From the NCBI GenBank assembly GCA_016763645.1, contig JAESTK010000005.1, forward strand, positions 1 through 37,810: a stretch of 37,810 bases of DNA, in the 5' to 3' direction. Below are positions 7,559 to 17,188 of this stretch, one piece after another; position 1 is the stretch's first letter; each line of letters starts with the position of its first letter. This DNA is from Flavobacteriales bacterium. GTDB taxonomy: Bacteria > Bacteroidota > Bacteroidia > Flavobacteriales_G > NORP312. The position numbers and the translations under genes were made by a program. Under the pieces are notes generated by a model, which made no database searches, was not told the DNA's origin, and saw only the letters and a list, made by a program, of their open reading frames with translations.

Positions 7559-7912
7559 ATGCTAAACACGTTAGCTAAAAAATACGAAATCAATCAATCT
7601 GAAGTAGACTGGGAAATTAAACTTTTTAACAAACTTTGCTTAATTATGGATGCTGAAGAGCAAGTAGAAAAAGAGCAAAAGTATTGTGAAGAGAAAATAG
7701 AAGAGAAGAATAACCAGCTACATGAAAAACTTATTATTGAATCGTTTTTGTTGAAATTAATAACCAACAAAGCTAATTCATCTATCTTTAGAGAAAGAAT
7801 TAAAAGAATCATGAGAAAAGAAGGGCTATTGCTAGATATGCGAGCAAATAACCCTTCTATAGATGTTAAGCACCACCCGAGTTATCAGCCGATACGTCGA
7901 CGTAACCCGTAA
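7559..7912 (+). CDS. Hypothetical coiled-coil-like protein, lone plus-strand gene inside the late region
   Basis: 117-aa ORF, charged/helical; 3' end overlaps the tailspike gene antisense by 47 nt. Confidence 0.45.
   Translation: MLNTLAKKYEINQSEVDWEIKLFNKLCLIMDAEEQVEKEQKYCEEKIEEKNNQLHEKLIIESFLLKLITNKANSSIFRERIKRIMRKEGLLLDMRANNPSIDVKHHPSYQPIRRRNP
7814..7858 (-). terminator. Rho-independent terminator downstream of tailspike
   Basis: Minus strand AGAAGGGTTATTTGCT-CGCATATCT-AGCAATAGCCCTTCT followed by TTTTC. Confidence 0.65.
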
Positions 7913-9848
7913 GAATCCATGAAGTTCCATCATCTGATTCCCATGTGGTTATATCACCAGCCGCTGTAACGATATCGGCAGAGCTACCCTTAAGATCTCC
8001 CGTAAATTTATACGTTATAGCAGCTTTAGATACTACTCGTATTGGCTGACCTGCTACGCCACCATCGAAATCAATGATATTCAATGCATTAGTGAAAGTA
8101 TTGAAACGATTGCCACCAGACACATTTGGGGTTTGATCAAGATCTGCAAATGTCTTTACATCATCCCAGTGTCTATCTAAGAACTTAACATCAAAGGCTA
8201 GCTCTTTACGTGCATCTGTACTTCCTAACCATTTGGCGTTTACTGGATCCCATGCAAACGAATGAACACCGTTTAATACATATGGAGTAGCAGGTGAACC
8301 AGTGAAGAAGTTGACGCCAAAATCAAACCATCTAGAGGTTGATTGCTGAGTGACTGAGCCAGTACCACCAGCAAAGTGGTTACCACGCCCACCACCGTAA
8401 TAACAATCTTCCAACCAAACACTGTAAGTAGTTTCAACAGTGTTAGACACAACATTATTACCATTTATTTCTGTCGCTAGTAGGTATGTTCCATCTATTA
8501 AACCATCACAATGGATGCCGTATGCGATTGAACCGACAGCGGCATCATAATTTTCTATGTAATTATTTCGAACGTCTGTTGCCGAACCACGCCTAAGAGT
8601 TATTGCAAAGCCATCACCTAAACCACCACCAGCGTTTTTGTTTTTGTTTACATTCTGTATTAAGTTGCTCCAGATTCGGCAATTGTCCGCCGTTATTCCT
8701 GACTGTGCGGCGGCTGTCCAGTCATAACCAAGTGATATACCAAATTTCTCCACATCGAGAATGGTATTATCAAACACCAAGGTATCAGAGCTAACACCAC
8801 GCAACTCTATGCCGCCCCAACAATAACGAATATAGTTGTGCGCAATAGTTAATGAAAACCCCAGGGTTACACCGTCAACCGTTTTAACTGCTGAAGCGAA
8901 TAAAGACGCCTTATTAAAATATGAAAATGTACAATGGTGAACGTTAGCATCTACGTGTTTTAGTCTTATTGCACAGATACCAGTACCAGTACCAGCATTA
9001 TCACCGACCAAATGATTAGCGGTTGATGGGTCAAGTGAGGTGACGTGTAGGTGGTCCATCTCAAAAGCCACATTATTAGAAGTTAATGCATCAACGATTC
9101 CTGTATACCAGATAATAGATCTACGCCAGCAATGCCCGCGCAATCTAATTCCGTTCTGGCTTAACTGTAAATCAGACGATACTTTAAATATACTCTGAGG
9201 AAATACAATTTCCCCGCCTTGATTGGTGATTATCGAAGCAATCGCGGCAACAACAGCGGCATCATCTGAAGCAGTACCATTTTTTACGGCTCCCCACTGC
9301 ATCACATTAACTTCGGTTGCAATCAACTTAAGTTGAAATGAACCGGAAGGGTTTGAATTAATGAAGTTTCCGCCATCCTCTGTAGCTGTGCCTGCAGCCA
9401 CAACTTCATACAATCCAGCCCCGCCATCACCGGCATCATCATATCCAAGGGTTTGAACTGTTGCGCCGATAGCTAAGGCGGAAGCTATTGCTGTAACTTT
9501 TGTTAGAAAAGTATTACCAGTTCGATCAGATCCTAAAACCAGATTAACATTATCAAATGGCCCCATGTAAAAAGGCGAGTTTGCTAGTGCATCGGTGGCG
9601 TCTGCGAATATCCCCCACTTGTGCTTGCGGTCAATATAAGGAAGTATTTCATTACCTGATACTTCCCACTTACCCTCGGAATTCGCCGTAATTGATGTCT
9701 GTGGGCTTGTTCCAGAAGAATCAATTGCAATGCTCGTGCTAGTGGTTGTTCCTGGCAAGTAGGCTTTTAGAACGGCACCAGAAAATGGATCACCTTTGCC
9801 GTCTATCAATGGGTTAGGTACATCTGACATTACAGACCAGCTAGCCAT
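7866..9848 (-). CDS. Tailspike / tail fiber with pectate-lyase-like beta-helix
   Basis: N-terminal virion-binding-like 'VPNPLIDGKGDPFSGAVLKAYLPGT'; 'VMQWGAVKNGTASDDAAVVAAIA...GGEIVFPQSIFKVS' is typical of pectate lyase superfamily spikes. Confidence 0.85.
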   Translation of the reverse strand: MASWSVMSDVPNPLIDGKGDPFSGAVLKAYLPGTTTSTSIAIDSSGTSPQTSITANSEGKWEVSGNEILPYIDRKHKWGIFADATDALANSPFYMGPFDNVNLVLGSDRTGNTFLTKVTAIASALAIGATVQTLGYDDAGDGGAGLYEVVAAGTATEDGGNFINSNPSGSFQLKLIATEVNVMQWGAVKNGTASDDAAVVAAIASIITNQGGEIVFPQSIFKVSSDLQLSQNGIRLRGHCWRRSIIWYTGIVDALTSNNVAFEMDHLHVTSLDPSTANHLVGDNAGTGTGICAIRLKHVDANVHHCTFSYFNKASLFASAVKTVDGVTLGFSLTIAHNYIRYCWGGIELRGVSSDTLVFDNTILDVEKFGISLGYDWTAAAQSGITADNCRIWSNLIQNVNKNKNAGGGLGDGFAITLRRGSATDVRNNYIENYDAAVGSIAYGIHCDGLIDGTYLLATEINGNNVVSNTVETTYSVWLEDCYYGGGRGNHFAGGTGSVTQQSTSRWFDFGVNFFTGSPATPYVLNGVHSFAWDPVNAKWLGSTDARKELAFDVKFLDRHWDDVKTFADLDQTPNVSGGNRFNTFTNALNIIDFDGGVAGQPIRVVSKAAITYKFTGDLKGSSADIVTAAGDITTWESDDGTSWILTGYVDVSADNSGGA

Positions 9849-9850
9849 GA

Positions 9851-11944
9851 TTATTCCTCGTCCGTTCTAATGGTTTGTGCTGCTTGAGTTGGTGTTCTTC
9901 TTGGTTGCCCTGGTCTTGCTTGTGGTCGCCTTGCAGGTAAACTTAACAGCAATCTGTTTTGTTTGAATTGACTCAAGCTCTCAAAAAGTGGCCCGACAAT
10001 AGGAAATCTATTTTTAATCTGGCTTACTGCAACCTCTGTTGGCCCGCCTCCTTGGAACCTTCCTGGTGGTGGCTCTCTCAATGCTGATATCTCTCTCATT
10101 CTAGATAAAAATGCTCGTTCTTCAGCATCGAAAAGTACGATAAGTTTTCTATCTAACTTATCTAAAGTTTTTTCAAGCGCTGCACGGCTTAGTGATTGCG
10201 TAACGCCATCCTCCCTAACTGGCCCGGTGAAAGATAACTCTCTTATCCTGTCAACCGTTTGTGCCTTGATATCATTCCACGCTTGCTTGCCTTTTTCAGT
10301 TTGATTTAGATAAGAACGTAGCTGGTTCAAATCATCTCTACGCCATTTTTTAGCAAATACAACATCATCTATAAACGTGTCAGGGCTGACTTTATTATCA
10401 AGCATGTCCCGCACAAGGTTAGATTTTCTTTTGTCGAATTTACTTATCTGAGCGCGTGATAATCCTTGTTCAAATTCTCTCTTTGCTGATCTTGCAACAT
10501 TGAATACGTCACCGCCAGATTGTTTCAAAACATCATCATCAAGGTTGTTTTTTAATTGTCTTGATAACTGCCTACCTCTATCGGTAACAGAATCAAAAAG
10601 AGCGTTTATATCAATCCTGATTGCTTCGGCGGTTTCCACAGAAATTCTACCTGCAACACGACCATCTTTGTCAATTATACCTCTTGATTTGAGGTTATTC
10701 TTGACTGAGGATATCAACCCACCGCTCACATTTTCTTCACCGGCAAATTTTCTTAAACTTGAGGCAAGGCTGTTTAGCTTGATATTTCTCTCTGTTGGGG
10801 CTGCTTCTCGTGCCTGACGATATAAATCACTTATCTTTTCATCCAGCACAATAGAACGATTCAACACCTCATCAATTGGCGTTGATGTCGATGTAACAAC
10901 ATTGCCTTCAGTATCCAATGCTCTTTGTTCAAAAGCACCCTGCAACCTGGCTTCCTGTTGTTCCAATCTGGCGGCTATTGGTCCATCTGGATCAGTCTTA
11001 GCGATAGACTGTTGTTCCTGAAATTCTTTGGCGTTCCTGGTCACTTGAGCTCGCGTTGGTATCAAACCCTCAGCTTCTAAAGCGGTACGTCTTGCTGCTT
11101 GCTCTGCGGTTTCTTCGGTACCCCTAACGGCATTCCTAATTGATCTACCCAAGGCTTCTGCGGCAGGCTGAACAACTTCGGCAGCCGCACCCAAGCCAGC
11201 GGCAAGACCAACCTGCTGAGCGTCAAAGGTACCACCAGCGGCTTCCTGTGTTGCTTGTATGGCTGTTTCAGTGACACCGGCCCCAGCACCACCAGCCAAA
11301 GCCCTAACACCTGTTGGTGATGCCACTTGTCGCCCTATCAATTGAGATACTGCGGCTGGTGCAGCTTTGGCGGCCATTGATGTGGGGGTGAATGCACCCA
11401 CGACACCAAGACCTTGTAAGATATCAATAGGTGATATATTTGGTTTATTTAGGCTTGCGAACTCGCCAGTTCTTCTATTTTGGGCAATCGTTTCACCCTC
11501 TGGAGTGGTAACAACACCTATGAAAGGAAATTGGCTGGTTAACTGTTGGCCAAACTCCGCAGGGTCAAATGTGGTTAACCCAACCAATGAAGTAATAAAA
11601 GCATCTTGCCTGGAAACATCACCCCCAAGGAATGACTGTACACCGCCGGATGTTATCTCAGGAACAGCTTCAATTCTCGCCAACCTTACACGCTCGGTTT
11701 GTTCGGGGGTTAAGTCTGCAGAAGTTATTTCACCAGCTTCAAAACGTGTTAATAAATCCTGTGTTCCTTGTCCTTCCTGCCTAATTGCTTGCGCTCTGGC
11801 TGGTCTGCCTATTTGACGTGGCTGTGTTGTTTGTACTGGCTGGTCAATCTGTACAGGATCGGCACTCGCAGGCTGAGCGGTAGATAAATCGAATCCACCA
11901 CTCTGAGATGCTACTGGTTGAGCCGTAGACAGATCAAACGCCAT
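9851..11944 (-). CDS. Internal virion / DNA ejection protein
   Basis: 697 aa, Ala/Gln-rich, located between gp7-like/ejection genes and spike; N-terminal FDLSTAQP repeat. Confidence 0.6.
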   Translation of the reverse strand: MAFDLSTAQPVASQSGGFDLSTAQPASADPVQIDQPVQTTQPRQIGRPARAQAIRQEGQGTQDLLTRFEAGEITSADLTPEQTERVRLARIEAVPEITSGGVQSFLGGDVSRQDAFITSLVGLTTFDPAEFGQQLTSQFPFIGVVTTPEGETIAQNRRTGEFASLNKPNISPIDILQGLGVVGAFTPTSMAAKAAPAAVSQLIGRQVASPTGVRALAGGAGAGVTETAIQATQEAAGGTFDAQQVGLAAGLGAAAEVVQPAAEALGRSIRNAVRGTEETAEQAARRTALEAEGLIPTRAQVTRNAKEFQEQQSIAKTDPDGPIAARLEQQEARLQGAFEQRALDTEGNVVTSTSTPIDEVLNRSIVLDEKISDLYRQAREAAPTERNIKLNSLASSLRKFAGEENVSGGLISSVKNNLKSRGIIDKDGRVAGRISVETAEAIRIDINALFDSVTDRGRQLSRQLKNNLDDDVLKQSGGDVFNVARSAKREFEQGLSRAQISKFDKRKSNLVRDMLDNKVSPDTFIDDVVFAKKWRRDDLNQLRSYLNQTEKGKQAWNDIKAQTVDRIRELSFTGPVREDGVTQSLSRAALEKTLDKLDRKLIVLFDAEERAFLSRMREISALREPPPGRFQGGGPTEVAVSQIKNRFPIVGPLFESLSQFKQNRLLLSLPARRPQARPGQPRRTPTQAAQTIRTDEE

Positions 11945-13050
11945 TACTGAACCTCTTCAAACGTGCCATCAGGAAAAACCATGGCTCTATTGCCTTGAGC
12001 ATCAATCATCAATTGACCACCTTGGCGTGCCTGACCACCCCCAGAACCTTGATCTATCCCCAATTTAGCCCTTACGATGGCATCGATATTTTGTATCTTG
12101 GCTATCCTTGCGGCTTTGGTGTCTTTTCGTGTGGGGATCATTTCATTTAATAACTTTTGATCTTGATCAGTAAAGGTACCTTCACCGGCACCCCTAAATA
12201 ATTGCTTTAAAACTGGAGACATAGCAGCAACGGCACCTTCTGCTATTTGTGAGTTAGTCGTAAGAGCAGGAAGCCAGCCTGCAACTGGACCGGTTACAGT
12301 GCCACCGAGCGCCGTAACTAAGCCGCTCATTGCTGTGTCATAGACTTTTAGAGTGGTGCTATTGGATTTCTGATCAGCAATGGCATCGATTTCAGCTTTA
12401 GCACCAGCCACAGCGGTAACCACTGCTGACTCAATTTCTGGTTTTAGCTTTAACTGTTTGATTAATTTAGCTTCTTCCTTGGCTCCTGCAATGGTTGCTT
12501 CTGTTATTGCCACGTCTGCTGCAGTGCCTTTATCGGTTATTGTTTGTACTGCTGAACCGACGGCTCTTGGTTTTATTCCGGCATCGATTAGCCTTTTTTG
12601 TTTAATCTGTTCAGGTGTCAAGCCTTTGGTTTCAACAGCAAATTTTTGCTCTGCAGCGGTTAACTTTGCTGGATCAGTAATAAATCCCTCTGTGGTGGTC
12701 GAAACAGCCTGTAGATTTTCCCTGGTCATTTCTGCTGGAATCAATTGGGGAATACCGAATTCTTTCAAACCAGGATTCAATAACGCAGCAGCCCTTGGCC
12801 ATTCACTTTCTGGTAATTTCAGCAAGGCATTAGCTGTCTGGTTCATTATCCTAAACTTACCAATAGCCTCTTTTTGGCCTGATGCTGCGGCTCCTCTGCG
12901 AGCCTCCCCAAGCTCCAGCGTCGCCAATTCATTTCTAACAGGTGCAGCTCTGGATTCCCTGTCGATAGCTTGTTCTTTTGAGCGTATTCCTAGTGCATTT
13001 GTTCTTGCACGCTGGAAATCTTCAACAGGTTTAAAAGACTTAAAAGGCAT
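11944..13050 (-). CDS. Putative ejection / internal virion protein
   Basis: 368 aa, helical/Ala-rich; position in the ejection cluster. Confidence 0.55.
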   Translation of the reverse strand: MPFKSFKPVEDFQRARTNALGIRSKEQAIDRESRAAPVRNELATLELGEARRGAAASGQKEAIGKFRIMNQTANALLKLPESEWPRAAALLNPGLKEFGIPQLIPAEMTRENLQAVSTTTEGFITDPAKLTAAEQKFAVETKGLTPEQIKQKRLIDAGIKPRAVGSAVQTITDKGTAADVAITEATIAGAKEEAKLIKQLKLKPEIESAVVTAVAGAKAEIDAIADQKSNSTTLKVYDTAMSGLVTALGGTVTGPVAGWLPALTTNSQIAEGAVAAMSPVLKQLFRGAGEGTFTDQDQKLLNEMIPTRKDTKAARIAKIQNIDAIVRAKLGIDQGSGGGQARQGGQLMIDAQGNRAMVFPDGTFEEVQ

Positions 13051-13058
13051 GTTGTCAC

Positions 13059-13730
13059 CTACAAATCAAATACGTTCTGACCGGCTTGGAAAGCTGCTGG
13101 GTCAGATGGTTGCGTGGTTGTGGTGCTTGGCTGGTTAAAGGCCCCAAATGCTGCTGCGGCGTTGCTTATGCCGCCAGTGATGGCATTTGATTGATTGAAC
13201 GACTCTTGAGCCCTTATATTTCCAACATTGCCCAATAGATTGCCAACGGTTTCACTTGATTGCAATAAACCCGTACCAGTTCTAGCTGCTGCGCTTTCAC
13301 CAACCGTTAATAAGTTAAACAACTGATTGAATCGTTGATTCTGTAATTGCGGAACAACGGTAGATGCCAGCTCTGTATTGAATTGCGTTAAGTCCTGCAA
13401 AGTGCCACCGGCACCAAGCCTACCACCAGCCGCCGCGCTTTCCTGTATGGCTTCAAAACCCTGATCTCGAAGGAAGGAAACTACCGGGTTGATTCGTTCT
13501 AAATCTTGCGTAGGATCAGCAAGCAGGTTCTGTATTTGTTCCCCAGCATCCACGCCGATATTGACAAAAGGATCAAGTATTTCAACAAGTTGGTTTCGTG
13601 CGTCTTCTGCTTCTTGAACTTGCAAAAAGCTAGCATCTACTTGTGCATCTGCTGCATCTGATGCCGCATTACTTTGCACAACACCGCCAACTATGGCGGC
13701 ACCTGCTATTGCTGCTGCTCCCCAAGGCAT
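13059..13730 (-). CDS. P22 gp7-like DNA transfer protein
   Basis: 'MPWGAAAIAGAAIVGGVVQSNAASDAADAQ' N-terminus and Gln/Ala-rich body typical of gp7-like proteins. Confidence 0.65.
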   Translation of the reverse strand: MPWGAAAIAGAAIVGGVVQSNAASDAADAQVDASFLQVQEAEDARNQLVEILDPFVNIGVDAGEQIQNLLADPTQDLERINPVVSFLRDQGFEAIQESAAAGGRLGAGGTLQDLTQFNTELASTVVPQLQNQRFNQLFNLLTVGESAAARTGTGLLQSSETVGNLLGNVGNIRAQESFNQSNAITGGISNAAAAFGAFNQPSTTTTQPSDPAAFQAGQNVFDL

Positions 13731-14293
13731 AACGCGCCCCCCTTACTAAATTTACTTTGGTGTATACAAACTATCATTGCAATTCTGTCTTCATCAGAAT
13801 CATTCTCTACCCAATGTAGCACATCATTCCTAAAGCCAAAAACTTGACCCTCTTCTGGCTCAATGTAACCATCTTCAAAGCAGAACTTTGAACCGGGTTT
13901 ATTCCTTATAGGAACCATGTATTTATCATAAAAAGTGGCATGCCATCCACTATCAATATGTGGTGTTATCTTTCCGCCTGGTGGCAATTTGGTGATAAGC
14001 ACGCCGCCCAATCGATCACCGCATGTAACCTCCATCAATTTTTCACAAATCCCTTTCACTTCTGGTATATCCTTCAACCAAATTGATTCGTGTTCATCTA
14101 AAAATACAGACCAATCACCAGTATCTAAAGAGTATTGTGGATCTTTGAACCTTGCCCAAATATCAACCATTTGACTGTGTGGTGAACCTTCGCTACCACG
14201 TTGAGGGTATTCGCCCCAATAGTCACAAGAGATGAGAAAGTCCCCTAACTCCTCCACATCAAACCTGACACCGATGTCGTTAAACGGTTTCAT
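13706..14293 (-). CDS. 2OG-Fe(II) oxygenase, aspartyl/asparaginyl beta-hydroxylase-like
   Basis: 'GGKITPHIDSGW...VFGFRNDVLHWVENDSDEDRIAMIVCI': HxD...H and downstream Arg. Confidence 0.75.
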   Translation of the reverse strand: MKPFNDIGVRFDVEELGDFLISCDYWGEYPQRGSEGSPHSQMVDIWARFKDPQYSLDTGDWSVFLDEHESIWLKDIPEVKGICEKLMEVTCGDRLGGVLITKLPPGGKITPHIDSGWHATFYDKYMVPIRNKPGSKFCFEDGYIEPEEGQVFGFRNDVLHWVENDSDEDRIAMIVCIHQSKFSKGGALCLGEQQQ

Positions 14294-14627
14294 CTTTGAT
14301 CACAACTCTGTCAACTTGATCCGGGTCTTTTTCATCGGTGGCATGTATGCAAAACCATGTAACGTCCTCTAAAGCAAGGATTTGATGCTCTACCCCTGCT
14401 TTGATTTCAATGCATTCGGGGGCCTCATATGTATCGATGCCCAGATCTGTCTCAACAACACACTTGCCACAAGATAGAATGCTTAAATGCGAAAATTCGT
14501 GTTTGTGTGATACCGCTACATGACCTTTTGGAAGGTGCATTTGCTTGGCATAAACACCATCTGAGAAATGATGAACTATACCTAAATCTGTTTGTTTGCT
14601 ATCTTCTATCAATTTTTTATCGTACAA
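14280..14627 (-). CDS. Cupin-domain protein
   Basis: 'MHLPKGHVAVSHKHEFSHLSILSCGKCVVETD...IEIKAGVEHQILALEDVTWFCIHA' fits a cupin fold pattern. Confidence 0.7.
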   Translation of the reverse strand: MYDKKLIEDSKQTDLGIVHHFSDGVYAKQMHLPKGHVAVSHKHEFSHLSILSCGKCVVETDLGIDTYEAPECIEIKAGVEHQILALEDVTWFCIHATDEKDPDQVDRVVIKDETV

Positions 14628-14642
14628 AATTAAACCTCTAGA

Positions 14643-14984
14643 CTAAGTTACGTTAGCGCCTGAAACGTTAGCGTTCACATCTGTTCCAGTATCTTGTTTG
14701 GCTTGCACCGTCATTCCTGTGGTCAAAACTTCACCTTGTATTTCGATGACATTCCAAGTTTTCTCTGGTGGGATTGACTTCACCACCAATGTGTTGCCGG
14801 TGTCTGCTGTACCGCTTGTTTCAACGACATACACAGTCACAATTCTGTTGGTAGTAGTGTTGGAATTGTAGAACGACAACTTTCTAACAATAGCCTTCGT
14901 ATTAGCGGCCACAGCGGCAACCAAAGCGGCGGCTGATGTGCTGAGCTGTGTATTATGTTTGAAGTTTTCTGGTGTTCTGGCCAT
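14643..14984 (-). CDS. Hypothetical virion protein
   Basis: 113-aa ORF in the late cluster. Confidence 0.6.
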   Translation of the reverse strand: MARTPENFKHNTQLSTSAAALVAAVAANTKAIVRKLSFYNSNTTTNRIVTVYVVETSGTADTGNTLVVKSIPPEKTWNVIEIQGEVLTTGMTVQAKQDTGTDVNANVSGANVT

Positions 14985-15424
14985 TATTCAAAATCCCCTA
15001 CTGTAATTATTGATACAGTTGCGGTAGCATCAACCTTTATCCCTATAGCGTCATTTTCACCAAGAATCAAAGAACCATCAAAGTTATAAAACTCCCTGTT
15101 GTCAGCATCAACATCTATATCAATTATATCACCATCAGCAGAAAGACCAGTAACACCAGAATTTTTTGCTATAACATCTGCAGTTTCAGAGGTTTTCTTA
15201 TTCCAATTAACACCAGTTATCGTCGAACCTGTCGCGGTTCCTGTAACAAACTTAACGGAAAAATCACATTTAACGCTAGAAAAAACAAATATTTCCCTAA
15301 TATTCAGGTCTTTATTAGAATTTGTATTCTTTAAATAAAACGCATAGTCGTTAGCTGTGGCATTGTACCGGCTTGTCCAACTATATGTGTCTTCATCGCT
15401 AAGGCGAGATTTGCCAGTACTCAT
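14984..15424 (-). CDS. Hypothetical virion protein
   Basis: 146-aa ORF, beta-rich, in the late cluster. Confidence 0.6.
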   Translation of the reverse strand: MSTGKSRLSDEDTYSWTSRYNATANDYAFYLKNTNSNKDLNIREIFVFSSVKCDFSVKFVTGTATGSTITGVNWNKKTSETADVIAKNSGVTGLSADGDIIDIDVDADNREFYNFDGSLILGENDAIGIKVDATATVSIITVGDFE

Positions 15425-15594
15425 ACTTTCACCACTTCCGTTTTATAGGAAAGCGCCTTCTTAATGCCGCTAGCATCAATACACCAATGAATAAAACCAG
15501 TACGATGATGGTTAAGGTATCCCTCATATTCATATTGAACTTGTGTGCTAACAACCTTGAAATCATCACCAGGGGTGAGATCTTTAATTATCAT
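15421..15594 (-). CDS. Small hypothetical protein
   Basis: 57-aa ORF MIIKDLTPGDDFKVVSTQVQYEYEGYLNHHRTGFIHWCIDASGIKKALSYKTEVVKV*; ATGA overlap with the next gene. Confidence 0.5.
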   Translation of the reverse strand: MIIKDLTPGDDFKVVSTQVQYEYEGYLNHHRTGFIHWCIDASGIKKALSYKTEVVKV

Positions 15595-15597
15595 AAA

Positions 15598-15933
15598 TCA
15601 CCACGAAGTTACGTATACGTCTCTGGAACCGCCACTATTCATAATACCAGACCATTCGCCACGGTAGTTTTTGCCAAATTCAAGGATATTTTCCTTTTCA
15701 CCCGAGAATATTGGAATTCCTTTTTTATCATTGTCAACACCAAAGGCTTGTGGTTTAACCCATAATGTTCTATTACCATCGTTGTAAATCCATATAGACA
15801 ACCACTGAGGATCATCGGCGGACTGTGCTGCTAAAATGGTTACACTCGCTGAAGAACCAATACTTATAGCGCTGGATATGTCAGCAGAGCTTGTTTCGTT
15901 CTCATTGTCGCCAATATTTCCAGATGCTGTCAT
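15598..15933 (-). CDS. Hypothetical virion protein
   Basis: 111-aa ORF in the late cluster. Confidence 0.6.
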   Translation of the reverse strand: MTASGNIGDNENETSSADISSAISIGSSASVTILAAQSADDPQWLSIWIYNDGNRTLWVKPQAFGVDNDKKGIPIFSGEKENILEFGKNYRGEWSGIMNSGGSRDVYVTSW

Positions 15934-15947
15934 TGATCAATACCTTT

Positions 15948-16685
15948 TTAAGTTTCTAAATACAACATTTCAAATATCCAAGTAGTTTGGAAAGTTGATG
16001 TACCTTCAGCTTTAATTGCTACGTCTGATTCAGGGACCAACGTTAGCTTTGCCAGCACCTCAAAGTTAACCAAACTCTGATAAATAAATACATCAGCAGA
16101 ACTTAACCATGTTGGGTTAGCGTTAGAGCCATCACGAATATCAGTATGCCCAATCATCTCGCTATTTTTTGGAACAAGAAGAAACAGATTTAAAAACTGC
16201 CCCTTCTCATTGGATGGTATTGTAAAATGACCATCGTGAGATACGCCTTTGCCTGCTTTTATAACATTCCATGTCGCACCGGCTACCGATATTCTTAATG
16301 TTATATCACCATCATTTCTTCCAATTGACCCAGAATCAACTCCTACTAGTAAATGCTTTCTTAAGTGAGTTCCTGACAATATTACTGGAGTCGTTCCGTT
16401 TAAAGTTACTCTTGTAATTTGTAGCAACTTGTTAGCATCTAGGCTGACAAAATCCACCGTCCTCATGCCAGTACCACCAGCAGCATCATTTGCTGAAGAG
16501 GACAGAATCTCTAATGTTTGCGCTGTAGTTGGGAATGCATAATCGCCAGTTCCGCCCCAGATATCACCCCTTGTACCGTCAATTTCCCCCTGCATTTGGA
16601 AACCTTCGATTCTGGCACCATCGATATTCCCGTCTGCTACTTCTATGAGATAATCAGTGGTTCCTATACGGCTCATGCGGACCAC
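15948..16685 (-). CDS. Phage structural protein
   Basis: 'GDIWGGTGDYAFPTTAQTLEILSSSANDAAGGTGMRTVDFVSLDAN...VTLNGTTPV' is a recurrent phage structural-protein signature. Confidence 0.65.
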   Translation of the reverse strand: MVRMSRIGTTDYLIEVADGNIDGARIEGFQMQGEIDGTRGDIWGGTGDYAFPTTAQTLEILSSSANDAAGGTGMRTVDFVSLDANKLLQITRVTLNGTTPVILSGTHLRKHLLVGVDSGSIGRNDGDITLRISVAGATWNVIKAGKGVSHDGHFTIPSNEKGQFLNLFLLVPKNSEMIGHTDIRDGSNANPTWLSSADVFIYQSLVNFEVLAKLTLVPESDVAIKAEGTSTFQTTWIFEMLYLET

Positions 16686-17188
16686 TCCCCACCGGCAATT
16701 GTATGATAAACATCAAGGATATCATTTTTCGACGGTATCGCCGTTGGGGTCGAACCGTTTAGCGTGCCTACTAGGGAAATTTTAGCATCTCGCCTAATGA
16801 CGGTTATCTTCTCCCCGTCATCAGGGTTCAAGTTCAGGGTTATTGTTAGCTCTGCGGTATTGTTACAGATGATAATTTGATTGCCAGTTGTTGTGAACGC
16901 TGTCACTCCAGCGGCAATGGTGATTAGCTCAACTGGAGCAATGACAGGATTGAACGCCATCTCTTGAGCAATTTCTAATTCTTCGGCTATCTCATCGACA
17001 TTGGATGTCTGAATTCCAGGTTCGTATAACTCGCCTATCTGTGTTTCAGCAATGGCATCATCACCACCACCGGACCTTATCCATAGGTCATGCAAGAACC
17101 TATTCAAATAGATAATAACTGGCGCTATCTGTGGATCTTCAGTCCACACTTCAGGCCATTCAATGACAAAGGGATCAACACTAGCCAA
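16673..17188 (-). CDS. Hypothetical virion protein
   Basis: 171-aa ORF coupled to neighbours. Confidence 0.6.
   Translation of the reverse strand: MASVDPFVIEWPEVWTEDPQIAPVIIYLNRFLHDLWIRSGGGDDAIAETQIGELYEPGIQTSNVDEIAEELEIAQEMAFNPVIAPVELITIAAGVTAFTTTGNQIIICNNTAELTITLNLNPDDGEKITVIRRDAKISLVGTLNGSTPTAIPSKNDILDVYHTIAGGEWSA

Noticed and set aside
10500-13138. Plus-strand ORFs (e.g. 10500-10817, 11367-11816, 12380-13138) antisense to late genes
   Set aside because: Fully inside well-supported minus-strand virion genes; Ser/Ala/Leu-rich antisense translations, no independent signals.
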